DNA of 64,000 nt from Acinetobacter sp. C32I (lineage in GTDB: Bacteria; Pseudomonadota; Gammaproteobacteria; Pseudomonadales; Moraxellaceae). Position numbers and translations under genes: made by a program. Below are positions 28,101 through 37,052 of the stretch, one piece after another. Position 1 is the stretch's first letter. Each line of letters begins with the position of its first letter. Below the pieces are notes generated by a model. It was not told the DNA's origin, searched no databases, and saw nothing but the letters and a program-made list of their open reading frames with translations. Where the stretch lies: the NCBI RefSeq assembly GCF_023702715.1, contig NZ_CP098480.1:1860001-1924000 (forward strand). Reading direction: 5' to 3'.

Positions 28101-28656
28101 TAGGATTGTTAAAATTAAATAGATTATTATTAAAATCAGCATTACTCAAGTTTAAAGTCGATGCCACCAAACCCGCGGTATTCACCTGTGAGGTACTGCC
28201 AAATAGCACCCCATTCGGGTTAATAATAAACACTTGTCCATTGGCATTTAACTGACCGTTTAAGTTGGATGCACTTGTACCTGTGACGCGGTTTAAGGTA
28301 ATTGAACTGCTATTCGGTTGCACGAAATTCACAATTTCATTGCTATTGGTGGAAAAGCTGCTCCAGTCAATTGCAGCTTTTGCGGTGGACTGGTTAATCG
28401 TGGTGGTGGTACCTGCGGTTGAAATGCTCGCTGTTCCAGAACTCACCACCCCACCTGTTGGTCCCGCGAAAACAATACTTGCACTCAATACATTCACTGC
28501 AAAGAATGCTGTTATTTTTGCTGTATGAGCAACAGAAGTTTTAGATTTGATATTTGTTGTTGATTGCGTTGCAACGATTCCACCTTTGGCCTTCTCACTC
28601 ACGGCTTGCCAGCAGAGATGTGTTGCATTCCATACAATTCTATAAACTTTATTCAC
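25150..28656 (-). CDS. Filamentous-haemagglutinin-type adhesin (two-partner secretion) with GLUG repeats
   Basis: Secreted surface protein of 1168 residues. It opens with an extended signal peptide (ESPR: MNKVYRIVWNATHLCWQAVSE) and signal peptide, then the TPS/haemagglutinin activity domain (INQSTAKAAIDWSSF, LNANGQVFIINPNGVLFG), diagnostic of TpsA exoproteins. After about residue 530 the chain consists of many repeats of the GLUG type (variants of VGGLVG followed by SYATGNV), which would extend a right-handed beta-helix. It ends with the common YWNKETSGQSQSAGGYGKT tail. No TpsB transporter gene is adjacent. Likely role in adhesion or biofilm, by family. A strong terminator follows. Confidence 0.88.
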   Translation of the reverse strand: MNKVYRIVWNATHLCWQAVSEKAKGGIVATQSTTNIKSKTSVAHTAKITAFFAVNVLSASIVFAGPTGGVVSSGTASISTAGTTTTINQSTAKAAIDWSSFSTNSNEIVNFVQPNSSSITLNRVTGTSASNLNGQLNANGQVFIINPNGVLFGSTSQVNTAGLVASTLNLSNADFNNNLFNFNNPTNNKTVENRGKITVPTGGTVALIAPTVKQTGTIKAPQGNVLLAAGGDITLNLNNGSLLGYTINQGKAQALINSGGMIQADGGKVILTAKGIDELSNAVVNSVGVIQAQTVNNVRGVIELGSDLSSGTVNVSGTLDASAPNGGNGGQIKTSAAEVNINSGTNITTQRNSTSSLPPTTSGWELKSKNVDVNFFGGSVSSTTLGDALNKGNVTLNAIGTAEGQGNINLNDASSWNANTALTLTATKDINFNSDLDLSGDKAKLAMNYGAGSDYNLNNGAKINISGSSPTLLINGTSYIVINDLGEEGDANINTLQGMNNNLTGNYALGSNIDASDTVNWNNGKGFDPIGSFGTILTILNDPNNPGGITATQTTIDKPFTGEFHGLGHTVNGLYINRPNPLLYEIPTQLPAVFDAYSVGLFGATTNTVRDVGTIEGMVSGTGNVGGLIGFQKSGVVKHVFSSNAVQGTSGVGGLIGTSGYRDENHQQSTASILNSYATGEITLLSLPAPLIGGSAGGLVGKSYSLIKESYATGNIHSEQSNSSTVGGLVGQQINNDIIQSYATGNISGNIDSLGGLVGSLLFSQGNTKILQSNATGNLNGKSAVGGLVGSIGLEAVYNNPTRDINATASIEDSFAVGKVTATDDSYLSSAGGLIASINGAVKVKNSYSTGEVIGTSKTGGLVGSISNNFPSLQNKTEIENSYATGKVIGTEYTGGLVGYNLSESIIKNSYAQGDVQGTNSVGGLVGFNATEISNSSAQGHVTGEKNVGGLVGKNVEGVSHSFATGNVTGTENVGGLVGYNEKWANAEEGVIFRSYATGSINGSTSVGGLIGLNHLGNVSSSYATGDVKGYQYTGGLVGNTQGGYLLNTYALGNVIGQNSTGGLLGGRTTNYLPKVENSFSSGSVSGVTNTGGLIGNTNGITIDVNSYWNKETSGQSQSAGGYGKTTAELQQILTFSGWDIADVSDPNSTSVWVIDENNSTPWLRYNH

Positions 28657-28852
28657 TTATACTTCCCCTTTGATTTTTAATATTATTTCAACTTTTTGTT
28701 GAGCATTTTTTTTACCATATATTTTATTTTTCTGATCATTTTTTATCATTTTTCGGATGAAGCGCATGCAGAAGATCGTAGCGTTTTGATCTCCTTTTTA
28801 CGCATTTTTATAGATTCAGTGATGACTAAGCTTGTAACTCCATCACTGATCT

Positions 28853-29899
28853 TTAAGTCTTTAAAGCCCGCGCTTCAGCAATATTATGCTGCTCCACCAA
28901 AGTCCGGATGGTATATTCATGATTGCTTTTTTGGTCACAGGCAAATTCACATTTCTGATCCAGCGGCAAAGCACTACCACCCAATAGTGGACATCCTGCA
29001 AACAGCTCCGCCACCCAGTCGACAAAGACCCGAACTTTTTGGGATAAATGCCGACTCTGTAGATATACCACTGAAATCGGCATCGGTGCACATGTCCACT
29101 GCGGCAAGACTTCTTTTAAAGTCCCTGCTTCAAAATGATTGGTCAGCATATAACGCGGTCCTTGAATCAGCCCAAAGCCTTGCAGCGCCAAATCGATATA
29201 AGCATCGCCATCATTGACCGACACCTGCCCATTAACACTGACACTCTGGATTAAGTCATCGACCACAAAATCCCAATCAAAATTGCGTCCTGTCCGACTG
29301 GAGAAGAAATGAATGGCTTGATGATTTTTTTGTAAATCTTCAAGTGTCTTCGGTTCACCATATTTTTCTAAATAGCAGGCCGATGCTGCCGTAGCACACT
29401 GGAACGTACCGATACGGCGTGCAATTAAACTTGAATCCTGTAATTCTCCAACCCGAATAGCACAATCAATGGCCTCACCTACCAGATCGACTGGCCGATC
29501 ATTCAAGCCAATCACCAACTCAATATCGGGATAACGCTGATGAAACTCTCGCAATCTTGGAATTAAGATTAAACGACCAATCGAGACAGGTACATCAATG
29601 CGTAAACGCCCTCGTGGCCCTCGTTGCTCATCATGAAAAGAGGCCTCAATATCTTCAACATCGGCCAAAATTCTCAACGTACGGTCATAATACACTGCAC
29701 CATCGGGTGTTAGGCTCAGTTTACGGGTGGTTCGATTCAGTAAACGAACCTGTAAATGCTTTTCTAAACCCTGAATGGTCGTGGTGACAGAAGCACGCGG
29801 TAGTCCCAGACTGTCAGCTGCCAAACTAAAGCTGTTGGTTTCAACCACTTTATTAAAGACTCTCATTGCATGAAATAGGTCCACACACCCACTCCTCAT
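28853..29899 (-). CDS. LysR-family regulator divergent from the RND efflux operon
   Basis: LysR-type regulator, 348 residues from the first ATG; a start around DLFHAMRVFNKV is also possible. N-terminal winged HTH: SFSLAADSLGLPRASVTTTIQGLEKHL. The C-terminal periplasmic-binding-like effector domain has RLRIDVPVSIGRLILIPRL and the DRPVDLVGEAIDCAIRVGEL signature. The C-terminus carries a roughly 30-residue tail (CDQKSNHEYTIRTLVEQHNIAEARALK). It is divergent from the MexE-like gene, the same organisation as MexT with mexEF-oprN, so it probably controls the pump. Confidence 0.8.
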   Translation of the reverse strand: MRSGCVDLFHAMRVFNKVVETNSFSLAADSLGLPRASVTTTIQGLEKHLQVRLLNRTTRKLSLTPDGAVYYDRTLRILADVEDIEASFHDEQRGPRGRLRIDVPVSIGRLILIPRLREFHQRYPDIELVIGLNDRPVDLVGEAIDCAIRVGELQDSSLIARRIGTFQCATAASACYLEKYGEPKTLEDLQKNHQAIHFFSSRTGRNFDWDFVVDDLIQSVSVNGQVSVNDGDAYIDLALQGFGLIQGPRYMLTNHFEAGTLKEVLPQWTCAPMPISVVYLQSRHLSQKVRVFVDWVAELFAGCPLLGGSALPLDQKCEFACDQKSNHEYTIRTLVEQHNIAEARALKT

Positions 29900-29940
29900 T
29901 GCTGCATTTTTTCAGTTTGACACAACAATTATTATAAAAA

Positions 29941-29978
29941 TACGAATAGTGTTATCAAATTTAGTATATTTATTCGTA
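29941..29978. promoter_or_regulatory. Inverted-repeat operator candidate between LysR gene and efflux operon
   Basis: A perfect 8-bp inverted repeat TACGAATA-N22-TATTCGTA sits in the 182-bp divergent gap, placed to control both promoters. LysR proteins bind such partly dyad-symmetric sites. The repeat is visible; regulator assignment is inference. Confidence 0.5.
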
Positions 29979-30081
29979 ATTGACAAACTTTTATGCTCCT
30001 TTCATTCCATAAACCTGTTTCTCCCATACAGACCACAACAAAAAGTCTGAAAACAGGGATTCAAATAACCAGGAGCATCCC

Positions 30082-31305
30082 ATGTCACTTTCTCGCAAAC
30101 AGCTAACGCTGTCTGCCGTCATTCTTGCTATTTTTGCAACGGGTGGCAGTTTTATTCTCTTCCAAGAAAATGCAGATGCGAAAGCTACCCCAACAGCAAG
30201 TGCAGCACCTGCTGCAACCGTTGATGTCGCCAGTGTGGTCAGTCAGACCATTACCGATTGGCAAGAATACTCCGGACGCCTCGAGGCCATCGATCAAGTC
30301 GATGTCCGCCCTCAGGTCTCAGGCAAACTGATTGCCGTGCATTTTAAAGATGGCAGTTTAGTTAACAAAGGTGACCTGCTATTTACCATTGACCCACGGC
30401 CTTTTGAAGCAGAACTAAATCGCGCCAAAGCACAACTGGCCTCGGCTGAAGCGCAAGTGACTTACTCTTCAGCTAACTTAGGCCGCAACCAGCGTTTAAT
30501 CCAAAGTAATGCGATTGCCCATCAAGAACTCGATCAAGCGGAAAATGAAGCCCGCTCAGCCAATGCCAACTTGCAAGCCGCTAAAGCCGCAGTGGAAACC
30601 GCCCGTTTGAATCTGGAATATACCCGTATTACTGCCCCTGTCAGTGGGCGTATTTCCCGTGCCGAAGTCACGGTCGGTAACGTGGTCTCCGCAGGCAATG
30701 GCGCACAAGTCCTCACCAGTTTGGTTTCGGTGTCACGTCTGTATGCATCTTTCGATGTCGATGAACAAACTTATTTAAAATACATCAGCAATCAACGCAA
30801 TTCGGCTCAAGTTCCCGTTTATCTCGGTCTCGCCAATGAATCTGGTTTTAGCCGTGAAGGTTATATCAGTTCCATCGACAATAATTTAAATACCACCTCA
30901 GGCACCATCCGGGTTCGTGCCACCTTTGATAATCCCAAAGGTGTGATGCTCCCTGGACTGTATGCCCGCATCCGTCTGGGTGGTGGACAACCTCGCGCAG
31001 CGATTCTGATTAGCCCAACGGCAATTGGTGTCGATCAGGACAAACGTTTTGTGGTGGTGGTCGATGCGAAAAACCAAACTGCATACCGTGAAGTAAAACT
31101 CGGCGCACAACAAGACGGCCTACAAATCATTAATAGCGGCCTGCAAGTCGGTGACCGCATCGTGGTGAATGGTTTGCAACGTATCCGTCCGGGTGATCCT
31201 GTAAATCCACATCTGGTCCCTATGCCAAATCCTCAAATCATTGCCGATAACACCGCACAACAACCTCAGCCTACAGATAAAACCCCAACTTCGGCAAAAG
31301 GTTAA
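30082..31305 (+). CDS. RND efflux periplasmic adaptor (MexE-like)
   Basis: Membrane fusion protein of 407 residues linking inner-membrane RND pump and outer-membrane channel. N-terminal membrane anchor/signal segment, then the lipoyl half-motif VRPQVSGKLIAVHFKDGSLVNKGDLLF, an alpha-hairpin (AELNRAKAQLASAEAQV ... ARLNLEYTRI) and the second lipoyl half TAPVSGRISRAEVTVGNVVSAG. Beta-barrel and membrane-proximal domains follow. Sequence features resemble MexE more than AcrA/AdeA. Start supported by AGGAG. First gene of a three-gene operon, 5 bp before the pump gene. A strong RND adaptor call; the specific pump name is not assigned. Confidence 0.88.
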   Translation: MSLSRKQLTLSAVILAIFATGGSFILFQENADAKATPTASAAPAATVDVASVVSQTITDWQEYSGRLEAIDQVDVRPQVSGKLIAVHFKDGSLVNKGDLLFTIDPRPFEAELNRAKAQLASAEAQVTYSSANLGRNQRLIQSNAIAHQELDQAENEARSANANLQAAKAAVETARLNLEYTRITAPVSGRISRAEVTVGNVVSAGNGAQVLTSLVSVSRLYASFDVDEQTYLKYISNQRNSAQVPVYLGLANESGFSREGYISSIDNNLNTTSGTIRVRATFDNPKGVMLPGLYARIRLGGGQPRAAILISPTAIGVDQDKRFVVVVDAKNQTAYREVKLGAQQDGLQIINSGLQVGDRIVVNGLQRIRPGDPVNPHLVPMPNPQIIADNTAQQPQPTDKTPTSAKG

Positions 31306-31310
31306 TCCGC

Positions 31311-34300
31311 ATGAATATTTCTAAATTCTTTATTGATCGTCCGATCTTTGCTGGGGTGCTGTCCGTCCTGATTCTACTGGCAGGCTTACTCTCCCTTTTC
31401 CAACTGCCTATTTCTGAATATCCAGAAGTAGTGCCACCCTCTGTGGTGGTGCGTGCCCAATATCCGGGTGCAAACCCTAAAGTGATTGCTGAAACGGTTG
31501 CTTCTCCGTTGGAGGAATCCATCAACGGCGTAGAGAACATGCTGTATATGCAGTCTCAAGCCAACAGCGATGGTAACCTGACCATTACCGTCAATTTCAA
31601 GCTTGGGATTGATCCCGATAAAGCCCAGCAACTGGTCCAGAATCGGGTTTCACAAGCCCTGCCACGTTTGCCTGAAGATGTACAACGTCTCGGTGTGACT
31701 ACGCTGAAAAGCTCACCAACCTTAACCATGGTGGTGCATCTGACCTCACCGGATAATCGCTATGACATGACCTACTTGCGTAACTATGCAGTACTCAATG
31801 TCAAAGACCGTTTAGCACGCCTACAAGGTGTAGGTGAAGTGGGGCTATTTGGTTCAGGCGATTACGCTATGCGTGTATGGCTAGACCCACAAAAGGTAGC
31901 ACAACGTAATCTCACTGCGACCGAAATCGTCAATGCCATCCGTGAGCAAAATATTCAAGTTGCCGCAGGAACCATCGGTGCAGCGCCAAACAATTCACCT
32001 TTACAGCTCTCGGTGAATGCACAAGGCCGTTTAAGTACCGAACAGGAATTTGCCGACATTATTTTAAAAACGGCTGCGGATGGTGCAGTAACTCGACTCG
32101 GTGATGTGGCCCGTGTTGAACTGGCCGCTTCGCAATATGGCTTGCGTTCATTACTGGACAATAAACAGGCGGTGGCGATTCCAATTTTCCAAGCACCGGG
32201 TGCCAATGCCTTACAGGTCTCTGATCAAGTGCGTAGCACCATGGCGGAACTGTCCAAAGATTTTCCAGCCTCGATTAAATACGATATCGTTTACGACCCG
32301 ACTCAATTTGTACGTTCAAGTATCAAAGCGGTAATTCATACCCTGCTTGAAGCGATTGCACTGGTGGTTGTGGTGGTGATCCTGTTCTTACAAACATGGC
32401 GCGCTTCAATCATTCCATTACTGGCAGTGCCTGTTTCAATCATTGGTACTTTCGCCTTGATGCTAGCCTTTGGTTATTCCATCAATGCCTTGTCACTGTT
32501 CGGGATGGTGCTCGCCATCGGGATCGTGGTCGATGATGCCATCGTGGTGGTGGAGAATGTCGAGCGGAATATTGAAGCAGGACTCAGTCCAAGAGATGCC
32601 ACCTACCGTGCCATGCGTGAAGTCAGTGGACCGATTATTGCCATCGCCTTGACCTTGGTTGCCGTGTTCGTCCCTCTCGCTTTTATGACCGGCTTAACAG
32701 GGCAATTCTATAAACAGTTTGCCATGACCATTGCCATCTCCACCGTGATTTCGGCCTTCAACTCCCTCACGTTATCACCTGCTTTGGCCGCCATGCTACT
32801 CAAAGGTCATGATGCCAAACCTGACTTCCTGACCCGCGTAATGAACCGTATTTTCGGACGCTTCTTTGCCCTGTTTAACCGCGTATTCTCACGCGCATCG
32901 GATCAATATGGTCGTGGCGTTAGTCGGGTGATTTCGCATAAAACCTCAGCGATGGGTGTCTATGCAGTACTACTCGGTCTGACCATTGGGATTTCTTATA
33001 TCGTTCCGGGCGGTTTTGTGCCCGCACAAGATAAGCAATACCTGATCAGCTTTGCCCAATTACCGAATGGTGCCTCACTGGATCGAACCGAAACCGTGAT
33101 TCGTAAAATGAGTGATGCCGCGCTGAAACAACCCGGCGTAGAAAGTGCGGTGGCCTTCCCTGGCTTATCCATTAATGGTTTTACCAACAGTTCCAGTGCA
33201 GGGATTGTGTTTGTCACCTTAAAACCATTTGCGGAACGTAAAGCGGCTGATCTTTCTGCCAATGCCATTGCAGGTGCTTTGAATCAGAAATACGCCGCGA
33301 TTCAAGATGCTTATATTGCAGTATTCCCACCACCACCCGTAATGGGTCTCGGCACAATGGGCGGCTTTAAACTCCAGCTGGAAGATCGTGGTGCTTTGGG
33401 TTATGCCGAGTTAAACAACGCAGCGCAATCCTTTATGAAGGCAGCACAATCTGCACCTGAATTGGGGCCAATGTTCTCCAGTTATCAAATCAATGTACCT
33501 CAACTAAATGTTGATCTGGATCGGGTCAAAGCCAAGCAGCAAGGCGTTGCCGTGACCGATGTATTTAATACCATGCAGATTTATCTCGGTTCACAATACG
33601 TGAATGACTTTAACCGCTTTGGTCGTGTCTATCAGGTGCGTGCCCAAGCCGATGCGCCGTTCCGTGCCAACCCTGAAGATATTTTACAGCTTAAAACCCG
33701 TAACAATGCAGGACAAATGGTACCGCTGTCTTCTCTGGTCAATGTCACTCAAACCTATGGTCCAGAAATGGTGGTGCGTTATAACGGTTATACCGCAGCC
33801 GATATTAATGGTGGTCCTGCACCGGGTTATTCATCCAGCCAAGCTGAAGCTGCGGTTGAGCGCATTGCCGCTGAAACCTTGCCACGTGGGGTGAAATTTG
33901 AATGGACCGATCTGACCTATCAAAAAATCTTGGCAGGTAATGCCGGATTGTGGGTGTTCCCGATCAGTGTGCTGTTAGTGTTCTTGGTCTTGGCAGCACA
34001 ATATGAAAGCCTGACCTTGCCATTGGCCGTGATTCTGATTGTGCCAATGGGTATCTTGGCGGCACTAACAGGGGTTTGGCTCACAGGCGGTGATAACAAC
34101 ATCTTTACCCAAATCGGCTTGATGGTACTGGTCGGGCTGGCCTGTAAGAATGCCATCTTGATCGTGGAATTTGCCCGAGAACTGGAGATGCAAGGCGCGA
34201 CTGCATTCAATGCTGCGGTTGAAGCCAGTCGACTACGTTTGCGTCCGATCTTGATGACTTCAATCGCCTTCATTATGGGGGTGGTTCCACTGGTCACATC

Positions 34301-34490
34301 AACAGGTGCGGGTGCTGAAATGCGTCATGCCATGGGCGTTGCGGTGTTCTTTGGTATGATCGGCGTGACCTTCTTTGGTTTGTTCCTGACCCCTGCCTTC
34401 TATGTGTTGATTCGTACCCTGAACAGCAAACATAAACTGCATTCGGCAGCTGTGCATGAAGCACCACTGCACAGTTCACACGATCACTAA
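31311..34490 (+). CDS. RND multidrug efflux permease (MexF/AcrB-like, HAE1)
   Basis: Proton-driven inner-membrane exporter of 1059 residues with two sets of six transmembrane helices and large periplasmic loops. It starts with the typical MNISKFFIDRPIFAGVLSVL. TM4 has the proton-relay Asp pair (GIVVDDAIVVVENVERNIEAG) and TM10 the lysine motif GLACKNAILIVEFARE. Full length for HAE1 pumps. It would export hydrophobic drugs or aromatic compounds through the adaptor and the OprN-like channel encoded on either side. Substrate range cannot be read. Confidence 0.92.
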   Translation: MNISKFFIDRPIFAGVLSVLILLAGLLSLFQLPISEYPEVVPPSVVVRAQYPGANPKVIAETVASPLEESINGVENMLYMQSQANSDGNLTITVNFKLGIDPDKAQQLVQNRVSQALPRLPEDVQRLGVTTLKSSPTLTMVVHLTSPDNRYDMTYLRNYAVLNVKDRLARLQGVGEVGLFGSGDYAMRVWLDPQKVAQRNLTATEIVNAIREQNIQVAAGTIGAAPNNSPLQLSVNAQGRLSTEQEFADIILKTAADGAVTRLGDVARVELAASQYGLRSLLDNKQAVAIPIFQAPGANALQVSDQVRSTMAELSKDFPASIKYDIVYDPTQFVRSSIKAVIHTLLEAIALVVVVVILFLQTWRASIIPLLAVPVSIIGTFALMLAFGYSINALSLFGMVLAIGIVVDDAIVVVENVERNIEAGLSPRDATYRAMREVSGPIIAIALTLVAVFVPLAFMTGLTGQFYKQFAMTIAISTVISAFNSLTLSPALAAMLLKGHDAKPDFLTRVMNRIFGRFFALFNRVFSRASDQYGRGVSRVISHKTSAMGVYAVLLGLTIGISYIVPGGFVPAQDKQYLISFAQLPNGASLDRTETVIRKMSDAALKQPGVESAVAFPGLSINGFTNSSSAGIVFVTLKPFAERKAADLSANAIAGALNQKYAAIQDAYIAVFPPPPVMGLGTMGGFKLQLEDRGALGYAELNNAAQSFMKAAQSAPELGPMFSSYQINVPQLNVDLDRVKAKQQGVAVTDVFNTMQIYLGSQYVNDFNRFGRVYQVRAQADAPFRANPEDILQLKTRNNAGQMVPLSSLVNVTQTYGPEMVVRYNGYTAADINGGPAPGYSSSQAEAAVERIAAETLPRGVKFEWTDLTYQKILAGNAGLWVFPISVLLVFLVLAAQYESLTLPLAVILIVPMGILAALTGVWLTGGDNNIFTQIGLMVLVGLACKNAILIVEFARELEMQGATAFNAAVEASRLRLRPILMTSIAFIMGVVPLVTSTGAGAEMRHAMGVAVFFGMIGVTFFGLFLTPAFYVLIRTLNSKHKLHSAAVHEAPLHSSHDH

Positions 34491-34500
34491 GGAGCAGGCC

Positions 34501-35973
34501 ATGACAGGATTCAAACCCCACTGGATACTCTCCTCACTGATGGGAAGCCTGCTGCTTGCAGGCTGCTCATTGGCACCTGAATATCAGCCTGCCAAGGTAG
34601 TTATTCCACTGCAATTCAAAGAAGCGGATACCAAACTGGATGATCCCAACTGGACCATCGCGCAACCTGCCGATGCGCAGTCTCGCGGTGAATGGTGGCG
34701 TATTTTTAATGACCCGCAACTGAATGATCTGGAACAACAGGCCATTGCAGGTAACCAGAATTTAAAGGCAGCCGCAGCCAATATTCAGGCCTCACGTGCT
34801 TTAAGGTCTGCTGCACAAGCTGAACGCTTGCCTAGTATCAGCGCAGGTTTTGGGCCAACCCGTCAGAAGCCCTCACCCGCTTCTTTAGGACTTGATTCGG
34901 ATGCATCTACATCTGCACGTACCTTATGGCGGGTGCAAGCCAATGTCTCCTATGAACTGGACCTATTTGGACGGGTTGCTAGCAGTATCAATGCAGCAAC
35001 CGCAGATGTGCAGCAACAGGAAGCCTTGTATCATTCTGCACTGTTAGCCTTGCAAGCAGATGTGGCACAGGCTTACTTTCTGATACGTCAATTCGATGCT
35101 GAACAAGCCATCTATACGCAAAACATCAAGTTACTGACTGAGAATCAAAATTTGATTCAAGCACGTTATCGCAATGGTCTTGTCAGTGATCTGGATGTTT
35201 CTCGTGCGCAAACAGAACTCTCGACCGCCCAAAGCGCTGCGCTCAGCATTACACGGAATCGAACCAGTACCGAACATGCATTGGCAGTATTACTCGGTAA
35301 ACCACCTGCTGAATTTAGCTTAGCGATTCAACCCTTGTCTGCTACTGCGATTCGCCTGCCTGCGGGTTTGCCTTCGAGCTTGCTTGAACGTCGTCCCGAT
35401 ATCGCTGCCGCAGAACGGGCTATGGCCGCCGATAATGCACGCATCGGTATTGCCCGTGCTGCCTTTTTCCCCAAACTGGATCTCACTGGTGCGCTGGGTT
35501 ATGAATCAGCAAGTTTAGGCGATTTGGGTAAATGGTCGAGTCGAACTTTTTTACTCGGCCCTGTCGCGGGCACAATTTTGTCTTTACCGTTATTTGATGG
35601 TGGGCAACGTAAGGCAGGCGTTGCTCAGGCACGTGCAGGCTATGAACAAAGTGTCGCCAATTATCGGCAGACCGTGCTGAATGCGTTCCGTGAGGTTGAA
35701 AATGGTTTATCTGATCAGCGTATTTTGGATCAGCAAATTCAGGCACAAGCTCAAGCACTTGCGTCATCCCGACATGCCAATCAGCTTTCACATTTGCGTT
35801 ATCGTGAAGGCAGCATTAGTTATCTGGATGTGATTGATTCGGATCGGAGTATCTTGCAGCAAAAGCAACTCGCTGCACAGCTTCATGGCAGTCGAATGAT
35901 TGCCAGTGTGGATCTTATTCGGGCTTTAGGTGGTGGTTGGCATACTGGGCAAGTGGAGTTGGTACGGCAATAA
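34501..35973 (+). CDS. Outer-membrane efflux lipoprotein (NodT family, OprN-like)
   Basis: TolC-like outer-membrane channel of about 490 residues. The start at 34501 (MTGFKPHW) is chosen because AAGGAG lies just upstream and it begins a lipoprotein signal peptide with lipobox LLAGC; an in-frame ATG at 34456 lies inside the pump gene. Two repeated OEP halves are visible: (GEWWRIFNDPQLNDLEQQAIAGNQNLKAAAANI and ERRPDIAAAERAMAADNARIGIARAAFFPKLDLTGALGY), and the C-terminal helix LSHLRYREGSISYLDVIDSDRSIL. It completes the tripartite efflux operon. Confidence 0.88.
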   Translation: MTGFKPHWILSSLMGSLLLAGCSLAPEYQPAKVVIPLQFKEADTKLDDPNWTIAQPADAQSRGEWWRIFNDPQLNDLEQQAIAGNQNLKAAAANIQASRALRSAAQAERLPSISAGFGPTRQKPSPASLGLDSDASTSARTLWRVQANVSYELDLFGRVASSINAATADVQQQEALYHSALLALQADVAQAYFLIRQFDAEQAIYTQNIKLLTENQNLIQARYRNGLVSDLDVSRAQTELSTAQSAALSITRNRTSTEHALAVLLGKPPAEFSLAIQPLSATAIRLPAGLPSSLLERRPDIAAAERAMAADNARIGIARAAFFPKLDLTGALGYESASLGDLGKWSSRTFLLGPVAGTILSLPLFDGGQRKAGVAQARAGYEQSVANYRQTVLNAFREVENGLSDQRILDQQIQAQAQALASSRHANQLSHLRYREGSISYLDVIDSDRSILQQKQLAAQLHGSRMIASVDLIRALGGGWHTGQVELVRQ

Positions 35974-36050
35974 GGCTTAAATTGGGAAAATATACAAGGA
36001 TGTAGATTTTCTCGGTTATATTGGGCAAGTTAAATTTTACTAGCTTATTG

Positions 36051-36488
36051 CTAAATTACCTCTAAAATTTTCTTATATATCACCTCTGTATGCGGATCAA
36101 CTGAAATTAGTTTAAATGTATATTTTTTTGCTATAATTACAATCTGATAATCATGACTGTTAACAACGAAACACCTATAATCTTTAATGTTAACTTTAGA
36201 ATATTCCCATTTCTTTCTTTTCTTTAAGTATTTTCTTATCACTTTAGAATCTAAAACCTCATATATAGATGACCTATACTCGGGCTCATCTATTAGGTAA
36301 CTTCTAATTTCACTTTCAATTTTGACACTTAAAACATCATTAAAAAAAATCTCTCCGAGTTTATTTTTTATCAGCTCAGCATTATCATCCCAGCATGTAA
36401 AATAGGTAATTAAATCATCCCGATAATGTTGAGTAAAAACATGACATTGGGGATCTTGCCAAAAGGGAATTTCTATTTCAACAATCAT
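36051..36488 (-). CDS. AT-rich hypothetical gene at the distal end of the immunity array
   Basis: 145-residue soluble protein, charged, with no signal peptide or membrane segment (MIVEIEIPFWQDPQ ... HTEVIYKKILEVI). Seems intact. Codons are far more A/T-rich than the neighbouring efflux operon, as in the other genes of this block. No family recognised. Position, size, strand and composition fit an orphan immunity gene acquired with Rhs toxin tips. Confidence 0.45.
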   Translation of the reverse strand: MIVEIEIPFWQDPQCHVFTQHYRDDLITYFTCWDDNAELIKNKLGEIFFNDVLSVKIESEIRSYLIDEPEYRSSIYEVLDSKVIRKYLKKRKKWEYSKVNIKDYRCFVVNSHDYQIVIIAKKYTFKLISVDPHTEVIYKKILEVI

Positions 36489-36555
36489 CGGATTCTATTC
36501 ACCATAAAAATATACTAAAAAATAAAGCTACTTAAATGGATAGCTACCCCCTATT

Positions 36556-36879
36556 TCACCAGCTTGAAAGTTCTCCATCCTCATCTTCTATAGAAATAGT
36601 TGTATTATTACGTAACCAGCCAAAAAAACTAATTAAATCTGAAGTTACAGTTTCTCCATGTGATGACACTTCAAAAAAAATATAATTCTCATGAAAGAAG
36701 AATCTAACATCATAAACCCAACCATTATCTCCACTTTCATCTTTCAAATAAACTACTTTCTTTTCCGTATCAAACACAGAAAAACTTTTTAATTCTTTAA
36801 GTTTATCAATTACTTTTAACTTGTTTTTCTCAAGCCATTCTTTATCATTGAATTTTATAAATAACTCGGCTGACATCAT
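36556..36879 (-). CDS. AT-rich hypothetical protein, candidate immunity protein
   Basis: 107 residues, soluble, acidic C-terminus (SIEDEDGELSSW); mixed alpha/beta with FINDKEWLEKN-like helix first and strands with WVYDVRFFFHENYIFFEV. No family recognised. Its ATG overlaps the stop of a 35-codon reading frame upstream (ATGA overlap), an arrangement common for toxin-immunity pairs. Function inferred only from locus. Confidence 0.45.
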   Translation of the reverse strand: MMSAELFIKFNDKEWLEKNKLKVIDKLKELKSFSVFDTEKKVVYLKDESGDNGWVYDVRFFFHENYIFFEVSSHGETVTSDLISFFGWLRNNTTISIEDEDGELSSW

Positions 36880-36983
36880 TTAATCTCTGTGATTACGACC
36901 TGAAACTTGATAAAAATCTTTGTACTTTTTACATCCATATCTGCTGTTTCAGTTTGTTCTAGCTTCATAAAAAACTTAACCAT
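36876..36983 (-). CDS. Small ORF overlapping the next gene; possible tail of a lost toxin
   Basis: 35 codons (MVKFFMKLEQTETADMDVK...). Its stop overlaps the start of the following gene by ATGA. The upstream frame is closed by stops. It could be a genuine small coupled peptide or, more likely, the last residues of a toxin tip displaced from the rhs gene together with its immunity gene. Weak support. Confidence 0.3.
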   Translation of the reverse strand: MVKFFMKLEQTETADMDVKSTKIFIKFQVVITEIK

Positions 36984-37052
36984 ACCAGACTAGCTCTACT
37001 CTTCATATCGACAAAAAATACAACACATCAATTAATCAACATCAACCAATTA

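Noticed and set aside
31311..34490. AdeB or AdeJ identity for the first RND pump
   Set aside because: The adaptor looks MexE-like and a LysR gene is divergent; adeABC has a two-component system and adeIJK no adjacent LysR. No specific Ade name is justified.
34456..34500. Start of the outer-membrane efflux gene at 34456
   Set aside because: Lies inside the RND permease gene and has no lipoprotein signal; 34501 has AAGGAG and a clean lipobox.
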